A stretch of DNA of 64,000 bases from an uncultured Ruminococcus sp. (GCA_902789345.1 CADANT010000003.1:47803-111802), one strand, 5' to 3'. Positions 8,982-17,980 are shown, counted from the stretch's first letter. A program made the numbers and translations. Notes: a model not told the origin generated them from the letters alone.

Positions 8982-9686
8982 ATGTATACACAAGAAAACT
9001 ACAACGAGTTGTTACAACAGCTAAAAGAATTAGCCGACCCAAAATATCAGAAATTTCACAGCGGTTTACTTCCCGGTGTAGACAATATACTTGGAGTATC
9101 TGTCCCTAAGCTGCGCAAGCTTGCAAAAGAACTAATTAACAGCTGTGACAACATAGACGATTATTTAACCCTGGCAGGCACTGAGTATTACGAGGAAACA
9201 ATGCTTGAGGGTATAGTTATAGGCTATGTTAAATGTTCTTGGAATAAAAAGCTGAAATATATAAATGACTTTGTCCCTAAAATAAACAACTGGGCAGTTT
9301 GCGACGCATTTTGCGGAGGAATAAGGCCTCCCAAAAACCGGCTTGAAAATTTTAGAGATTTTATTGAGCCATACCTACACAGTGAAAATGAATTTTATGT
9401 ACGCTTTGGTGTTGTTATGCTTATGCAAAAATTTATAACAGATGATTATATTGACTCCACTTTGCATAGTTTGGAGCAAATAACACGCAGTGAATATTAT
9501 ATTCAAATGGCTGTAGCTTGGGCTTTAAGCGTTTGCTATGTAAAATTTCCGCAACAAACCCTAGCGCTTTTTAAGCAGTATTCCCTACAACCTGCCGTAC
9601 AAAACAAGGCAATACAAAAATGTCGGGAAAGTTTAAGGGTAAGCAAGGCCGACAAAGCCATGCTGCTGAATTACAAAATTAAATAA
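8982..9686 (+). CDS. AlkD-like DNA alkylation repair protein
   Basis: HEAT-like-repeat DNA glycosylase family that removes alkylated purines. The 234 residues are typical of AlkD. Family hallmarks include VDNILGVSVPKLRKLAKEL at the N-terminus, NNWAVCDAFCGGIR, and FYVRFGVVMLMQKFI followed by QMAVAWALSVCYVKFP. The ATG is preceded by AAGGGGTAT. It lies 30 bases after metH in the same direction and is probably co-transcribed, with no obvious pathway link. Confidence 0.88.
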   Translation: MYTQENYNELLQQLKELADPKYQKFHSGLLPGVDNILGVSVPKLRKLAKELINSCDNIDDYLTLAGTEYYEETMLEGIVIGYVKCSWNKKLKYINDFVPKINNWAVCDAFCGGIRPPKNRLENFRDFIEPYLHSENEFYVRFGVVMLMQKFITDDYIDSTLHSLEQITRSEYYIQMAVAWALSVCYVKFPQQTLALFKQYSLQPAVQNKAIQKCRESLRVSKADKAMLLNYKIK

Positions 9687-9720
9687 TATATGGTTATAAA
9701 TTAAAACATAATTTCACAAA

Positions 9721-9758
9721 AAAACAGCGGTCACCCGGCAAAAGTGGCTGCTGTTTTT
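9721..9758 (+). terminator. Intrinsic terminator of the metH-alkD unit
   Basis: Stem AAAACAGCGGTCAC (9721-9734) / GTGGCTGCTGTTTT (9744-9757) with one internal mismatch, ending in a T run. Confidence 0.8.
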
Positions 9759-9854
9759 ATTGTATAAAGTTTTTAACAAATATTTGCGATAAACAAATGG
9801 CAATCAGAATATATATAGCGGCAATGAATTAAAGCAATTTGATAAATAAACATA

Positions 9855-9890
9855 AAAATCGGGAACACCAACGCAGATGCTCCCGATTTT
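9855..9890. terminator. Bidirectional terminator downstream of murC
   Basis: Perfect 10-bp stem AAAATCGGGA (9855-9864) / TCCCGATTTT (9881-9890) with T runs on both strands, between the convergent alkD-like and murC genes. Confidence 0.75.
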
Positions 9891-9967
9891 ATATTTTGCT
9901 ATCAAAAATACAAATCAGCTATTTTCTACAGCAAACACTGCTATATACAGATCTACAGTGTTTTTAA

Positions 9968-11344
9968 TTACTTATTTTTACCCTGCAGCTGTGCAAATAT
10001 TTTGTTTGCACACATATAAACATTTCCGCCGCCCATTGTCAGGATTAAATCCCCCGGTTGTGCGTGACTGCATACATAATCTGAAATTTCATCAAAGGTC
10101 TTTCTGTAAACACTGCCCTCAATTTTAGCACATAAATCCTCAGCATAAATATTGTAGGTGTTTGTTTCTCTTACAGGCAAAATTTCAGAAATAATAATCT
10201 GGTCCGGAATTGACAGAGCCTTTGCAAAATCATCAAGCAACATATATGTTCTTGAGAATGTGTGCGGCTGGAAAACGCCCCATACCTTTCTAAAGCCCAT
10301 TGACATTGCAGAGTTAAGTGTAGCTGTAAGCTCTGTTGGGTGGTGGGCAAAGTCATCAGCAACTGTAATGCCGTTTACATTTCCCAAAATTTCAAAGCGT
10401 CTGTGCACACCTGAAAATTCAGCAATACTTTTAGCAATGTTTTCAGGCTCGGCACCTAAATAAAGCGCAACGGTAATAGCCGCCAATGCATTAAGTACAT
10501 TGTGCTTACCCGGAACATTAAGTGTAATTTTTGTAATAAGCTTGCCGTCAGACATAAGGTCAAAGCTTTGGCTTACGCCCTCCCCTTTTTGGTAGTTTGC
10601 AGCATAATAATCATTTTTGGAATCAAAGCCATAAAACAGCTTCTTTAAATCAACATCGGCAGTACACTCAACGCTGTTTTTATCGTCGCCGTTAATTACC
10701 AACAGCTGACTGGTTTGCTTTGCAAATTGGTTAAAGGATTTTTTAATATTGTCAAGATTTTTAAAGAAATCCAAATGGTCTGCGTCTACATTTAAGATAA
10801 CAGAAATTGCAGGGTGCATTTGTAAAAATGTATTAACATACTCGCAGGCCTCGCAAACAATAATGTCAGACTTGCCAACTACGCTGTTGCCGCCTATAAA
10901 CGGCAGTTTGCCGCCTATTATTGCCGACGGATCCATTTTACAGCCCATAAGCACCTGTGTAAGCATTGCTGTAGTTGTGGTTTTTCCGTGTGTACCTGAA
11001 ATTGCTATGCTTTCTTTGTAATGGTCAGAAACAAAACCCAGCATTTCACTGCGTTCTACAGTTTTAATGCCCTTTTCCCTTGCCGCTACAAGTTCAGGGT
11101 TGTCTTGCTTAACGGCGGCTGTATACACTACAAGCTCGGCACCCTCTATGTTTTCAGGTTTATGTCCCATATGCACGGTAATGCCATAGCTTTTTATTCT
11201 GTCCAGTGTATCCGACTCGTTACAGTCGGAGCCGGTTATGTGGTAACCCTTAGAAAGTAAAATTTCCGCCAATGGACACATACCCGAACCGCCAATTCCA
11301 ACAAAATGTATATTTTTAACATTCTTTAAAGCTTCTCTATCCAT
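9968..11344 (-). CDS. murC: UDP-N-acetylmuramate--L-alanine ligase
   Basis: Cytoplasmic Mur ligase adding the first amino acid to the peptidoglycan stem. The 458 residues are the usual length. The N-terminal Rossmann motif HFVGIGGSGMCPLAEIL, the ATP-binding P-loop SGTHGKTTTTAML, NVDADHLD, the substrate segment GVHRRFE and the terminal GDLILTMGGGNVYM are all present. The Shine-Dalgarno GGGAGTG precedes the ATG. It is a single gene, divergent from rlmD. Confidence 0.96.
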   Translation of the reverse strand: MDREALKNVKNIHFVGIGGSGMCPLAEILLSKGYHITGSDCNESDTLDRIKSYGITVHMGHKPENIEGAELVVYTAAVKQDNPELVAAREKGIKTVERSEMLGFVSDHYKESIAISGTHGKTTTTAMLTQVLMGCKMDPSAIIGGKLPFIGGNSVVGKSDIIVCEACEYVNTFLQMHPAISVILNVDADHLDFFKNLDNIKKSFNQFAKQTSQLLVINGDDKNSVECTADVDLKKLFYGFDSKNDYYAANYQKGEGVSQSFDLMSDGKLITKITLNVPGKHNVLNALAAITVALYLGAEPENIAKSIAEFSGVHRRFEILGNVNGITVADDFAHHPTELTATLNSAMSMGFRKVWGVFQPHTFSRTYMLLDDFAKALSIPDQIIISEILPVRETNTYNIYAEDLCAKIEGSVYRKTFDEISDYVCSHAQPGDLILTMGGGNVYMCANKIFAQLQGKNK

Positions 11345-11430
11345 TTATTAAAACACTCCCAAATTAAACACATTTATACTCTGTAATTATATTGCTATTT
11401 TTACAAAAAATAAATACCTTTTAAAAAATT

Positions 11431-11441
11431 TGTGATATAAT
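11431..11441 (+). promoter_or_regulatory. Promoter -10 for rlmD
   Basis: TATAAT at 11436-11441, with TG at 11431-11432 and again at 11433-11434 (TGTGATATAAT). The -35 is poor. Transcription would start near 11448, which argues against the in-frame ATG at 11458 and for GTG 11497. Confidence 0.5.
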
Positions 11442-11496
11442 ATACTTATGTTGAAATATGGATAATATTTTTAGTAAAAAATTAAGGGTGTTTTTT

Positions 11497-12864
11497 GTGA
11501 ATTTAAAAAAGAATGAAACATACAAAACAGTGATAACCGGTATGACTACCGAAGGCAGCGGCGTAGGCCGCATAGACGGAACGGCCGTGTTCATTACTAA
11601 TACTGCCGTAGGTGATGTTATTGAAACAAAGATAATAAAAACATCAAAAAATTACGCTATAGGCAGGGTTGAAAACATACTGGAGCCGTCACCTGACAGA
11701 ATAGAGCCGGACTGCAAATATTTTAAGCAGTGTGGCGGCTGCACCTACAGGCACATTTCATATGATGCAGAGTGTAAAATAAAAAAGCAGCGTGTAGAGG
11801 ACGCTGTAAAGAGAATAGGCGGTTTTGAAAGCCTGAAAATAAATGAACTTGTAGCAGGTTCAAGCAGAAACAGCTACAGAAATAAAGCCCAACTGCCTGT
11901 CGGAAAAGATAATAACGGTAATTTGGTTATGGGCTTTTACGCATATCACAGCCACCGCATTGTTGACAGCACCAACTGTAATTTACAGCCGCCTGTTTTT
12001 TCGGAAATAGGCGATATTGTTCGCCGTTGGGCTGTGGAAAACAACATAGAACCATACAACGAAGCTACACACAAGGGATTGCTTCGTCATTTATACATTC
12101 GTTACGGCGAATCCACAGGTGAAATAATGGTGTGTCTGGTTATTAACGGTAATTCCATTAACAACACAGACTCATTAATACATCAATTAAAAACAATCAG
12201 TGGTTTCAAAAGCTTACAGCTAAATATAAACAAGGAAAAAACCAATGTTATACTTGGGAAAAAATGTATAACTCTGTATGGCAGTGGCTTTATAACGGAT
12301 ATTTTGTGTGGGCTAAGGTTTAATATATCGCCGCTGTCTTTCTATCAGGTAAACAGAACACAGGCAGAGCGTTTGTACCAAATAGCACAGAATTATGCCC
12401 GGCTTAGCAAGGACGATGTACTGCTGGACCTGTACTGCGGAACAGGCACAATAGGTTTGTCTATGGCTCACAAGGTCAAAAAACTGGTAGGAGTTGAAAT
12501 TATTCCGCAGGCTATTGAAAACGCCAAGCACAACGCTCGGCTAAACAACATTACCAACGCCGAGTTTATATGTGCCGACGCCGCAAAAGCCGCACAACAG
12601 CTGAAAAAAAGTGGGTTAATGCCTACTGTGATAATCGTTGACCCACCACGCAAGGGCTGTGATAAAGGGTTAATAGAAACAATTTCTCACATATCGCCAA
12701 AAAGGGTTGTATATGTATCCTGTGACAGCGCCACAATGGCAAGGGATATAAAAATATTCAGCACACTTGGCTACACCCCACAGGAGGTAACCCCGGTAGA
12801 TATGTTCCCCGGCACCAGCCATGTGGAGTGCGTTTGTTTGATGATAGGAGGTGAACTGAATTGA
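11497..12864 (+). CDS. rlmD: 23S rRNA (uracil-C5)-methyltransferase RlmD/RumA type
   Basis: SAM-dependent methylation of a uracil in 23S rRNA. It has an N-terminal TRAM domain (GMTTEGSGVGRIDG), a cysteine cluster for an iron-sulfur centre (CKYFKQCGGCTYRH), the SAM motif LLDLYCGTGTIGLSMA, DPPRKGCD, and the catalytic Cys in VYVSCDSATMARD. GTG 11497 is favoured because AAGGG lies 8 bases upstream; the ATG at 11458 lacks a Shine-Dalgarno. The C-terminus here is HVECVCLMIGGELN, with the last residues supplied by the inserted HNH element. The ancestral tail (ending KEKSKQRFE) can still be read after the second copy of the 26-bp repeat. Confidence 0.93.
   Translation: MNLKKNETYKTVITGMTTEGSGVGRIDGTAVFITNTAVGDVIETKIIKTSKNYAIGRVENILEPSPDRIEPDCKYFKQCGGCTYRHISYDAECKIKKQRVEDAVKRIGGFESLKINELVAGSSRNSYRNKAQLPVGKDNNGNLVMGFYAYHSHRIVDSTNCNLQPPVFSEIGDIVRRWAVENNIEPYNEATHKGLLRHLYIRYGESTGEIMVCLVINGNSINNTDSLIHQLKTISGFKSLQLNINKEKTNVILGKKCITLYGSGFITDILCGLRFNISPLSFYQVNRTQAERLYQIAQNYARLSKDDVLLDLYCGTGTIGLSMAHKVKKLVGVEIIPQAIENAKHNARLNNITNAEFICADAAKAAQQLKKSGLMPTVIIVDPPRKGCDKGLIETISHISPKRVVYVSCDSATMARDIKIFSTLGYTPQEVTPVDMFPGTSHVECVCLMIGGELN
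12821..12846 (+). repeat. Left copy of the 26-bp direct repeat (in the rlmD 3' end)
   Basis: ATGTGGAGTGCGTTTGTTTG plus six more bases, identical to 13680-13705. It encodes VECVCLMI in rlmD. Confidence 0.9.
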
Positions 12865-13577
12865 GATTTGAACTGAATGAATTTCACAGAAATGTACCTG
12901 ATACTGAATTGATTGAAGATTTGCAACGAGTTTCTGATCTTTTAAAGCAGTCTACAGTTACTATTGATGATTATAACCAATACGGAAAATTTCATGCGAC
13001 AACACTTACTCGGCGATTCGGCTCGTGGTTTAACTGTTTATCCAAAGCTTCATTAAAACCATCTAGGTCAAAAATCGGAATTACAGATGAAGAATTATTT
13101 GAAGAAATTGAAAAAGTATGGGTTAAGCTTGGAAAACAACCAAAATATTCAGAAATGAGAGATATATCTAAATATTCGGTTGGAACATATGAAAAACGTT
13201 TCGGAGGATGGCGAAAGGCATTGGAGAAATTTGTAGAATACATAAATGCTGAAGAAAATGAATACGAATCCGCACCAATCGAGGTGCTTGAACCATCAAA
13301 CTGTCAATATACAAAATCAAATAATACAATTGAACTTGCATCGACATCAAAACACAATACATCCAGAAACATCAATATTCGATTGAGATTCAAGGTGTTA
13401 GCTATCGATAATTTTAAGTGTCGTGCTTGCGGCGCCTCACCAGCAAAAGATCCTTCTGTTGAACTTCATGTAGATCATATTATTCCATGGTCGAAAGGTG
13501 GAGAAACCGTGATTGAAAACCTACAGACACTATGTTCAAAATGTAATCTTGGCAAAAGTGATCTGATGTTGGATTGA
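12861..13577 (+). CDS. HNH endonuclease with homing-endonuclease-associated repeats
   Basis: The N-terminal half carries two copies of the repeat found in homing endonucleases (GKFHATTLTRRFGSWFNCL at ~48-66 and KYSVGTYEKRFGGWRKAL at ~103-120), presumed to bind DNA. The C-terminal HNH nuclease (~175-238) has CRACG, the catalytic HVDHIIPWSKGG, and ENLQTLCSKCNLGKSD with the paired zinc cysteines. It starts at TTG 12861, overlapping the rlmD stop by four bases (TTGA), with AGGAGGTGA upstream. Codon choice and AT content look less like the neighbours than rlmD does, consistent with transfer. It probably promotes spread of the element by cutting empty rlmD alleles (inference). Confidence 0.85.
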   Translation: MRFELNEFHRNVPDTELIEDLQRVSDLLKQSTVTIDDYNQYGKFHATTLTRRFGSWFNCLSKASLKPSRSKIGITDEELFEEIEKVWVKLGKQPKYSEMRDISKYSVGTYEKRFGGWRKALEKFVEYINAEENEYESAPIEVLEPSNCQYTKSNNTIELASTSKHNTSRNINIRLRFKVLAIDNFKCRACGASPAKDPSVELHVDHIIPWSKGGETVIENLQTLCSKCNLGKSDLMLD

Positions 13578-13642
13578 TATCTTCCCAAAAATTATATGCT
13601 AGCTGGAACGGGAGTGGTCAGTTGATATGTTTCCGAATTTCC

Positions 13643-13676
13643 CCGAGGAAATTAGATATTAATCCTATTTTCTCGG
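13643..13676 (+). terminator. Hairpin at the right end of the HNH element
   Basis: Imperfect stem CCGAGGAAATTAG (13643-13655) / CTATTTTCTCGG (13665-13676), just inside the right direct repeat and followed by TTTATG. It may be a terminator or an element end structure. Confidence 0.45.
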
Positions 13677-13679
13677 TTT

Positions 13680-13705
13680 ATGTGGAGTGCGTTTGTTTGA
13701 TGATA
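13680..13705 (+). repeat. Right copy of the 26-bp direct repeat with displaced rlmD tail
   Basis: Identical to 12821-12846. In the old rlmD frame it continues into KEKSKQRFE and a TAA at 13732-13734, which appears to be the original rlmD C-terminus. Confidence 0.9.
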
Positions 13706-13734
13706 AAAGAGAAAAGTAAACAGCGGTTTGAATA

Positions 13735-13784
13735 AAAAATGCAAAGCCCCCTATGGGTACGGTCTTTTGCCGTGCCATAGGGGG
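13735..13784 (-). terminator. Intrinsic terminator of the ppi-htpG operon
   Basis: Perfect stem CCCCCTATGG (13747-13756) / CCATAGGGGG (13775-13784), with further inner pairing (ACGG/CCGT). On the minus strand it is followed by CTTTGCATTTTTTATT. Confidence 0.85.
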
Positions 13785-13824
13785 TAAATTGATTAAAGAA
13801 AATTACATTCAAATCAAATTTCAA

Positions 13825-15708
13825 TTAAAACAAGCTGCAAACAAGGTCGCAGTATTCTACCGGCTTTTCAAGTGGCAATCCGGCAATAAGCAAGCCTTGA
13901 TTATAAAGAATTTCAGCCAGTTTTCCTGCCTTTTCCTTGTCGCTCTCATAGGCGTTCTTCAGCGCCTCAAAAGCAGGGTGATCGGCATTAAGCTCAAGCA
14001 CCTTGCTGGCCTTTGGCTTTGGCTCGTCGCCAGGTGTTTGTGAAAAGTACTTCTCCATTTCTATTGAAATTGCGCCCTCAGCGGACAGGCAAACCGGGTG
14101 TGACTTTAGGTTCTTTGAAATTACAGCTTTTGTTACCTTATCTTTAAGCTTTTCGGCAACAAAGTCAAGCAACTCTTTATTTTCCTGTGTCTGCTTTTCT
14201 GTTTTTTCCTTTTCCTCATCACTCTGAAGCTCTGCATGCTCATCAGCTATAGACATAATTGTCTTTTCGCCATATGTTATAAGTGACTTTGCAACAAACT
14301 CGTCTATATCGTCTGTGAAATACAAAAATTCGTAGCCCTTGTCCTTGCACAGCTCAGTTTGTGGAAGCGCCTGTATTTTTTCTGCTGTTTCGCCGCAAGC
14401 ATAGTAAATATACTTTTGACTTTCAGGCATTCTTGAAACATAGTCGGCCAGTGTTGTGTAGCCGTCTACAACCGAGCTTTTGAAAACAAGCAAATCTTTT
14501 AGATTTTCGTTGTTCATACCGTATGTTGAAGCTATACCGTATTTTATCTGCAAACCAAAGGCTTTCCAGAAGGTTTCGTATTTATCCGGGCTGTTCTTCA
14601 AAAGCTTTGTAAGCTCTGATTTAATTTTCTTTTCAATATTCTTGGCAATTATGTTCAGCTGTCTGTCATGCTGTAGAAGCTCACGGGAAATATTCAGTGA
14701 CAAATCCTGAGAATCAACAACACCCTTTACAAATCTAAAGTAATCAGGTACCAGCTGTTCACATCTGTCCATAATCATAACGCCGTTTGAGTAGAGCTGT
14801 AAGCCCTTGTCGGCTTCTTTTGAATAATATCCATACGGAGCAGCAGCAGGTATAAACATAAGAGCCTTATAAGATACTGTTCCCTCGGCACTTACATTTA
14901 TAGTTACAAGAGGATCTGTCATATCCATAAACTTTTCTTTATAATAGTTGTTATATTCCTCTTGGGTAACCTCGTTTTTATTCTTTCTCCATATAGGTAC
15001 CATACTGTTAAGCACCTTTTCCTCTGTTACCTGCTCATACTTAGGCTCTTCGCCCTCTTTTGCTGTGTTTACAGAGGTTTCAACATCCATTTTTATAGGG
15101 AAGCTGATGTAGTCGGAATACTTCTTAACCAATGACTGTATCTTGTAGCTTTCAAGATATTGTGAGTAGTCCTCCCCTTCGGCGTCCTCTCTTATGTGCA
15201 TTATAATTTCAGTACCGCAATTTTCCTTTGCAGTTTCTTCTATTGTGTAGCCGTCGGCACCAGAGGATTTCCACTGGTAAGCCTTGTCACTGCCGTATTT
15301 CTTTGTATTTACGGTAACTTCGTCTGCTACCATAAAGGCAGAATAGAAGCCTACGCCAAACTGACCTATGATGTCGGACTTTTCGTCCTCGCTTAGGTCA
15401 TTTTTAAATTGCAGGCTGCCGCTTTTGGCAATGGTACCTAGGTTATCCTCAAGCTCCTCTAAGCTCATACCAATACCGTTGTCAGCAACAGTAATGGTTC
15501 TGTCCTCTTTGTTAAGGTAGATTTTAATAAACAGCTCCGGCAACTTCTCAGCTGTGGTATCTGTTAGAGATACAAAGTGCAGCTTATCAAGTGCGTCACT
15601 GGCATTTGAAATAATTTCTCTTAAAAAAATCTCCTTATGAGTGTAAATGGAGTTAATCATTAAATCCATTAATCTTTTGGACTCAGCCTTAAAATTTTTC
15701 TTTTCCAT
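13825..15708 (-). CDS. htpG: Molecular chaperone HtpG (Hsp90)
   Basis: ATP-dependent cytosolic chaperone. The 627 residues are full length. The GHKL ATPase domain has EIFLREIISNASDALDKL, VADNGIGM, and GQFGVGFYSAFMVAD. The middle domain has NISRELLQHDRQLNIIAKNI, followed by a C-terminal dimerisation region. The Shine-Dalgarno AAGAGGTAAC precedes the ATG. It lies 54 bases downstream of the cyclophilin gene and shares its CIRCE-controlled promoter. Confidence 0.96.
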   Translation of the reverse strand: MEKKNFKAESKRLMDLMINSIYTHKEIFLREIISNASDALDKLHFVSLTDTTAEKLPELFIKIYLNKEDRTITVADNGIGMSLEELEDNLGTIAKSGSLQFKNDLSEDEKSDIIGQFGVGFYSAFMVADEVTVNTKKYGSDKAYQWKSSGADGYTIEETAKENCGTEIIMHIREDAEGEDYSQYLESYKIQSLVKKYSDYISFPIKMDVETSVNTAKEGEEPKYEQVTEEKVLNSMVPIWRKNKNEVTQEEYNNYYKEKFMDMTDPLVTINVSAEGTVSYKALMFIPAAAPYGYYSKEADKGLQLYSNGVMIMDRCEQLVPDYFRFVKGVVDSQDLSLNISRELLQHDRQLNIIAKNIEKKIKSELTKLLKNSPDKYETFWKAFGLQIKYGIASTYGMNNENLKDLLVFKSSVVDGYTTLADYVSRMPESQKYIYYACGETAEKIQALPQTELCKDKGYEFLYFTDDIDEFVAKSLITYGEKTIMSIADEHAELQSDEEKEKTEKQTQENKELLDFVAEKLKDKVTKAVISKNLKSHPVCLSAEGAISIEMEKYFSQTPGDEPKPKASKVLELNADHPAFEALKNAYESDKEKAGKLAEILYNQGLLIAGLPLEKPVEYCDLVCSLF

Positions 15709-15762
15709 TATCCGTTACCTCTTTTTTAATTAAAGTTTTTTATATGCAAAATATTAAATCTA

Positions 15763-16281
15763 TCAGCACTTTTCAGGCTGTGGATACTCTACGCCAAGCG
15801 TATCTACAGTAATGGTTTTTATAACCTGCGGGTCAAGAGGCTTGTCTGAATAGTCGGTGTCACACTCGGCAATTGCGTTTACTGCCTCCATACCCTCTGT
15901 TACCTTACCAAATGCAGCATAAGAGCCGTCTAGGTGCGGTGCGTCCTTGTGCATAATAAAGAACTGTGAACCTGCTGAATTTGGCATCATTGAACGAGCC
16001 ATTGAAAGAACGCCGGCTGTATGCTTAAGGTCATTCTTGAAACCGTTTTGTGCAAACTCGCCCTTTATGCCGTAACCAGGGCCGCCACAGCCGTTTCCGT
16101 CAGGACAGCCGCCCTGAATCATAAAGCCGTATATAACCCTATGGAATGTAAGTCCGTTATAAAAGCCGCTGTTAGCTAAGCTTATGAAATTATTTACTGT
16201 ATTAGGTGCAATTTCAGGGTAAAGCTCGCCCTTAATAATATCACCGTTTTCCATTTCGATTGTAAAAATTGGATTGCTCAT
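15763..16281 (-). CDS. Cyclophilin-type peptidyl-prolyl cis-trans isomerase
   Basis: Catalyses proline isomerisation in protein folding. At 172 residues it is a single cyclophilin domain without signal peptide, so cytoplasmic. It shows [25 protein letters not shown] with the catalytic Arg-Val-Ile/Phe-Met-Ile-Gln set, the LSMAR active-site strand, and GSQFFIMH. It is the first gene of the operon with htpG, directly behind the CIRCE operator, so both chaperones should be heat inducible through HrcA. Confidence 0.93.
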   Translation of the reverse strand: MSNPIFTIEMENGDIIKGELYPEIAPNTVNNFISLANSGFYNGLTFHRVIYGFMIQGGCPDGNGCGGPGYGIKGEFAQNGFKNDLKHTAGVLSMARSMMPNSAGSQFFIMHKDAPHLDGSYAAFGKVTEGMEAVNAIAECDTDYSDKPLDPQVIKTITVDTLGVEYPQPEKC

Positions 16282-16386
16282 TATATTAATATTCTCCTTC
16301 GGTTTAAATAATCTATAAACACAGTTACGCAGATATTTTTACAAATCATATCCGCTTACAAGCAGTGTTTACTGTCAGTGTTTAGT

Positions 16387-16415
16387 ATTATATATCATAC
16401 TCAAATAAATTTCAA
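16387..16415 (-). promoter_or_regulatory. Sigma-A promoter of ppi-htpG
   Basis: On the minus strand: TTGAAA (plus 16410-16415), a 17-base spacer, TATAAT (plus 16387-16392). The -35 overlaps the CIRCE arm. Confidence 0.85.
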
Positions 16416-16439
16416 GCACTCTAACCCTTAGAGTGCTAA
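16413..16439 (-). promoter_or_regulatory. CIRCE operator (HrcA site)
   Basis: Minus strand reads TTAGCACTC-N9-GAGTGCTTG. The consensus is TTAGCACTC-N9-GAGTGCTAA, so one arm is perfect and the other has two changes. Overlap with the -35 explains repression by HrcA when cells are unstressed. Confidence 0.88.
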
Positions 16440-16527
16440 TTTTTTGTAAATTTTGTAAGTATTCATTATTAACAAACCGTGAACATTAATTTTATAAATA
16501 AAATATTTAATAATACAGCGTATTATA

Positions 16528-16555
16528 TTGAAAATATTGTACAATTTGTGATAAT
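16528..16555 (+). promoter_or_regulatory. Promoter of the MocR-type regulator
   Basis: TTGAAA (16528-16533), a 16-base spacer and GATAAT (16550-16555), the -10 being preceded by TGT. Confidence 0.5.
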
Positions 16556-16576
16556 ATAAGTTAAAGGGTGTATGCT

Positions 16577-17956
16577 ATGCTTTATGATTATATTAACTTA
16601 GACAAAGAACAAAAGGAGCCTTTGTATATACAGCTGTACAGCAATATTAAGCTAAATATACAAAACGGAAATATACAGGCAGGCAGTAAGCTGCCGTCAA
16701 TACGAAAGCTGTCGGCGGATTTAAACATAAGCAAAACTACCATAGAAAATGCTTACTCTCAGCTTTGTGCAGAGGGGTATATTACCAACAGACCCCAAAG
16801 CGGCTTTTATACTGCCGATGTTGCGGCAAACAATATTAAAAGCACTTATCTGCCCCATATATCCGAAACCAACAGCTCCTCTGCCGAGTGGAAATACGAC
16901 TTTACAGGAAAAAGCGTTGACATAGGTGACATAAGCTTAAAGCTGTGGAAAAAGTACATTCGTTACATTATTAACTGTGACTACCTTATAACCTCCTATG
17001 GCGACCCTCAGGGCGAACAGCGGCTAAGGCAGGCGTTGTCCAAGTATAGTTACAGTGTTCGCGGAGTAACGGCAGACTGCGGTGAAATTGTTATAGGTGC
17101 AGGCACACAGCCGCTTTTGTATATACTTTGCGGAATGCTAAGACAGCACTACGGAAATATAATTGCAGTGGAAAGCTATGGCTTTTCGTATGCCGAAAGG
17201 GTTTTTGCCGACTGTAACTACAGCGTTGTAAAAGCAGAAACAGAACGAAGCAGTATTGATGTTGACTTTCTTAAGAACACCGGCGCACGAATACTTCTTA
17301 TAAATCCGTCAGGCAATTTACAAAGCGGCAAGGCTCTTAAAGTTAGCAAGCGCAACGAGCTTTTGCGCTGGGCAGAGGAAAACGACGCCATAATAATAGA
17401 GGACGATTACAACGGGGAGTTAAAATATTCATCAAAACCTATTCCCGCTATGCAGGGCAGCAATAAAAACAGGGTAGTTTACATTGGTTCTTTTTCAAAA
17501 CTGCTTTTGCCGTCAGTCAGAATAGGATATATGGTACTCTCCCCTGAGCTTTTAGGCTATTACACAGCCAACAAAGAAAAATATAACCAAACAGCCTCCA
17601 AAATGGAACAGCTTGCACTTGCTAAATATATTTCAGACGGTCAAATGGAACGCAGTTTAAGACGACTGCGAAAAATATATAAAGATAAAAGTGAGTTTAC
17701 CTTAAAACAGCTAAAGCAAATTTCAAAATTTGCAAAATTAACACTGCTTGAAACCTCACTTTCGGTTAACATTAAGTTTAACAATCCTGTTGACCTTGTT
17801 AAGTTAAAGAAATTGCTTTACGAAAATAAAATTAAAGCTATTTTTCGTGACAATGACGACAATTCTTTTTCAATTTCTTTTTCGGGAATAGAAAAGAGCA
17901 ACATTGAAAAGGGAATATCAATTATAGGGGAAATTATAAAAAATTTAACTTCCTGA
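16577..17956 (+). CDS. MocR/PdxR-type GntR regulator with aminotransferase-like domain
   Basis: The N-terminal GntR winged helix (~10-75: GSKLPSIRKLSADLNISKTTIENAYSQLCAEGYI) is fused to a fold-type-I aminotransferase domain (~95-460). The PLP lysine is in GSFSKLLLPSVRIGYMV and the PLP-contact Asp in IIEDDYNGEL. Such proteins sense PLP or an amino-acid derivative and often control vitamin B6 or GABA genes. No such target is adjacent, so the regulon is unknown. ATG 16577 is chosen over GTG 16568 because AAAGGGTG sits seven bases before it. Confidence 0.88.
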   Translation: MLYDYINLDKEQKEPLYIQLYSNIKLNIQNGNIQAGSKLPSIRKLSADLNISKTTIENAYSQLCAEGYITNRPQSGFYTADVAANNIKSTYLPHISETNSSSAEWKYDFTGKSVDIGDISLKLWKKYIRYIINCDYLITSYGDPQGEQRLRQALSKYSYSVRGVTADCGEIVIGAGTQPLLYILCGMLRQHYGNIIAVESYGFSYAERVFADCNYSVVKAETERSSIDVDFLKNTGARILLINPSGNLQSGKALKVSKRNELLRWAEENDAIIIEDDYNGELKYSSKPIPAMQGSNKNRVVYIGSFSKLLLPSVRIGYMVLSPELLGYYTANKEKYNQTASKMEQLALAKYISDGQMERSLRRLRKIYKDKSEFTLKQLKQISKFAKLTLLETSLSVNIKFNNPVDLVKLKKLLYENKIKAIFRDNDDNSFSISFSGIEKSNIEKGISIIGEIIKNLTS

Positions 17957-17980
17957 TTACAAGGAAGCATTGCTTGAAAA

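Larger units (their letters stand above)
12847..13679 (+). mobile_element. HNH-endonuclease element inserted at the 3' end of rlmD
   Basis: 833 bases bounded by perfect 26-bp direct repeats. The insert brings GGAGGTGAACTGAA, which both closes the rlmD reading frame and provides the Shine-Dalgarno for the HNH gene, so rlmD stays functional. It contains only the HNH gene and a 3' hairpin, with no recombinase or transposase. It could be a homing-endonuclease element or the relic of a larger element. The 3' end of rum/rlmD-type genes is a known integration site for some ICEs in Streptococcus (established there; relevance here is inferred). Confidence 0.7.

Noticed and set aside
12847..13679. Group I/II intron or IscB/TnpB-type element around the HNH gene
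   Set aside because: No RuvC-like domain, no reverse transcriptase and no recognisable intron core; only a homing-type HNH protein is present.
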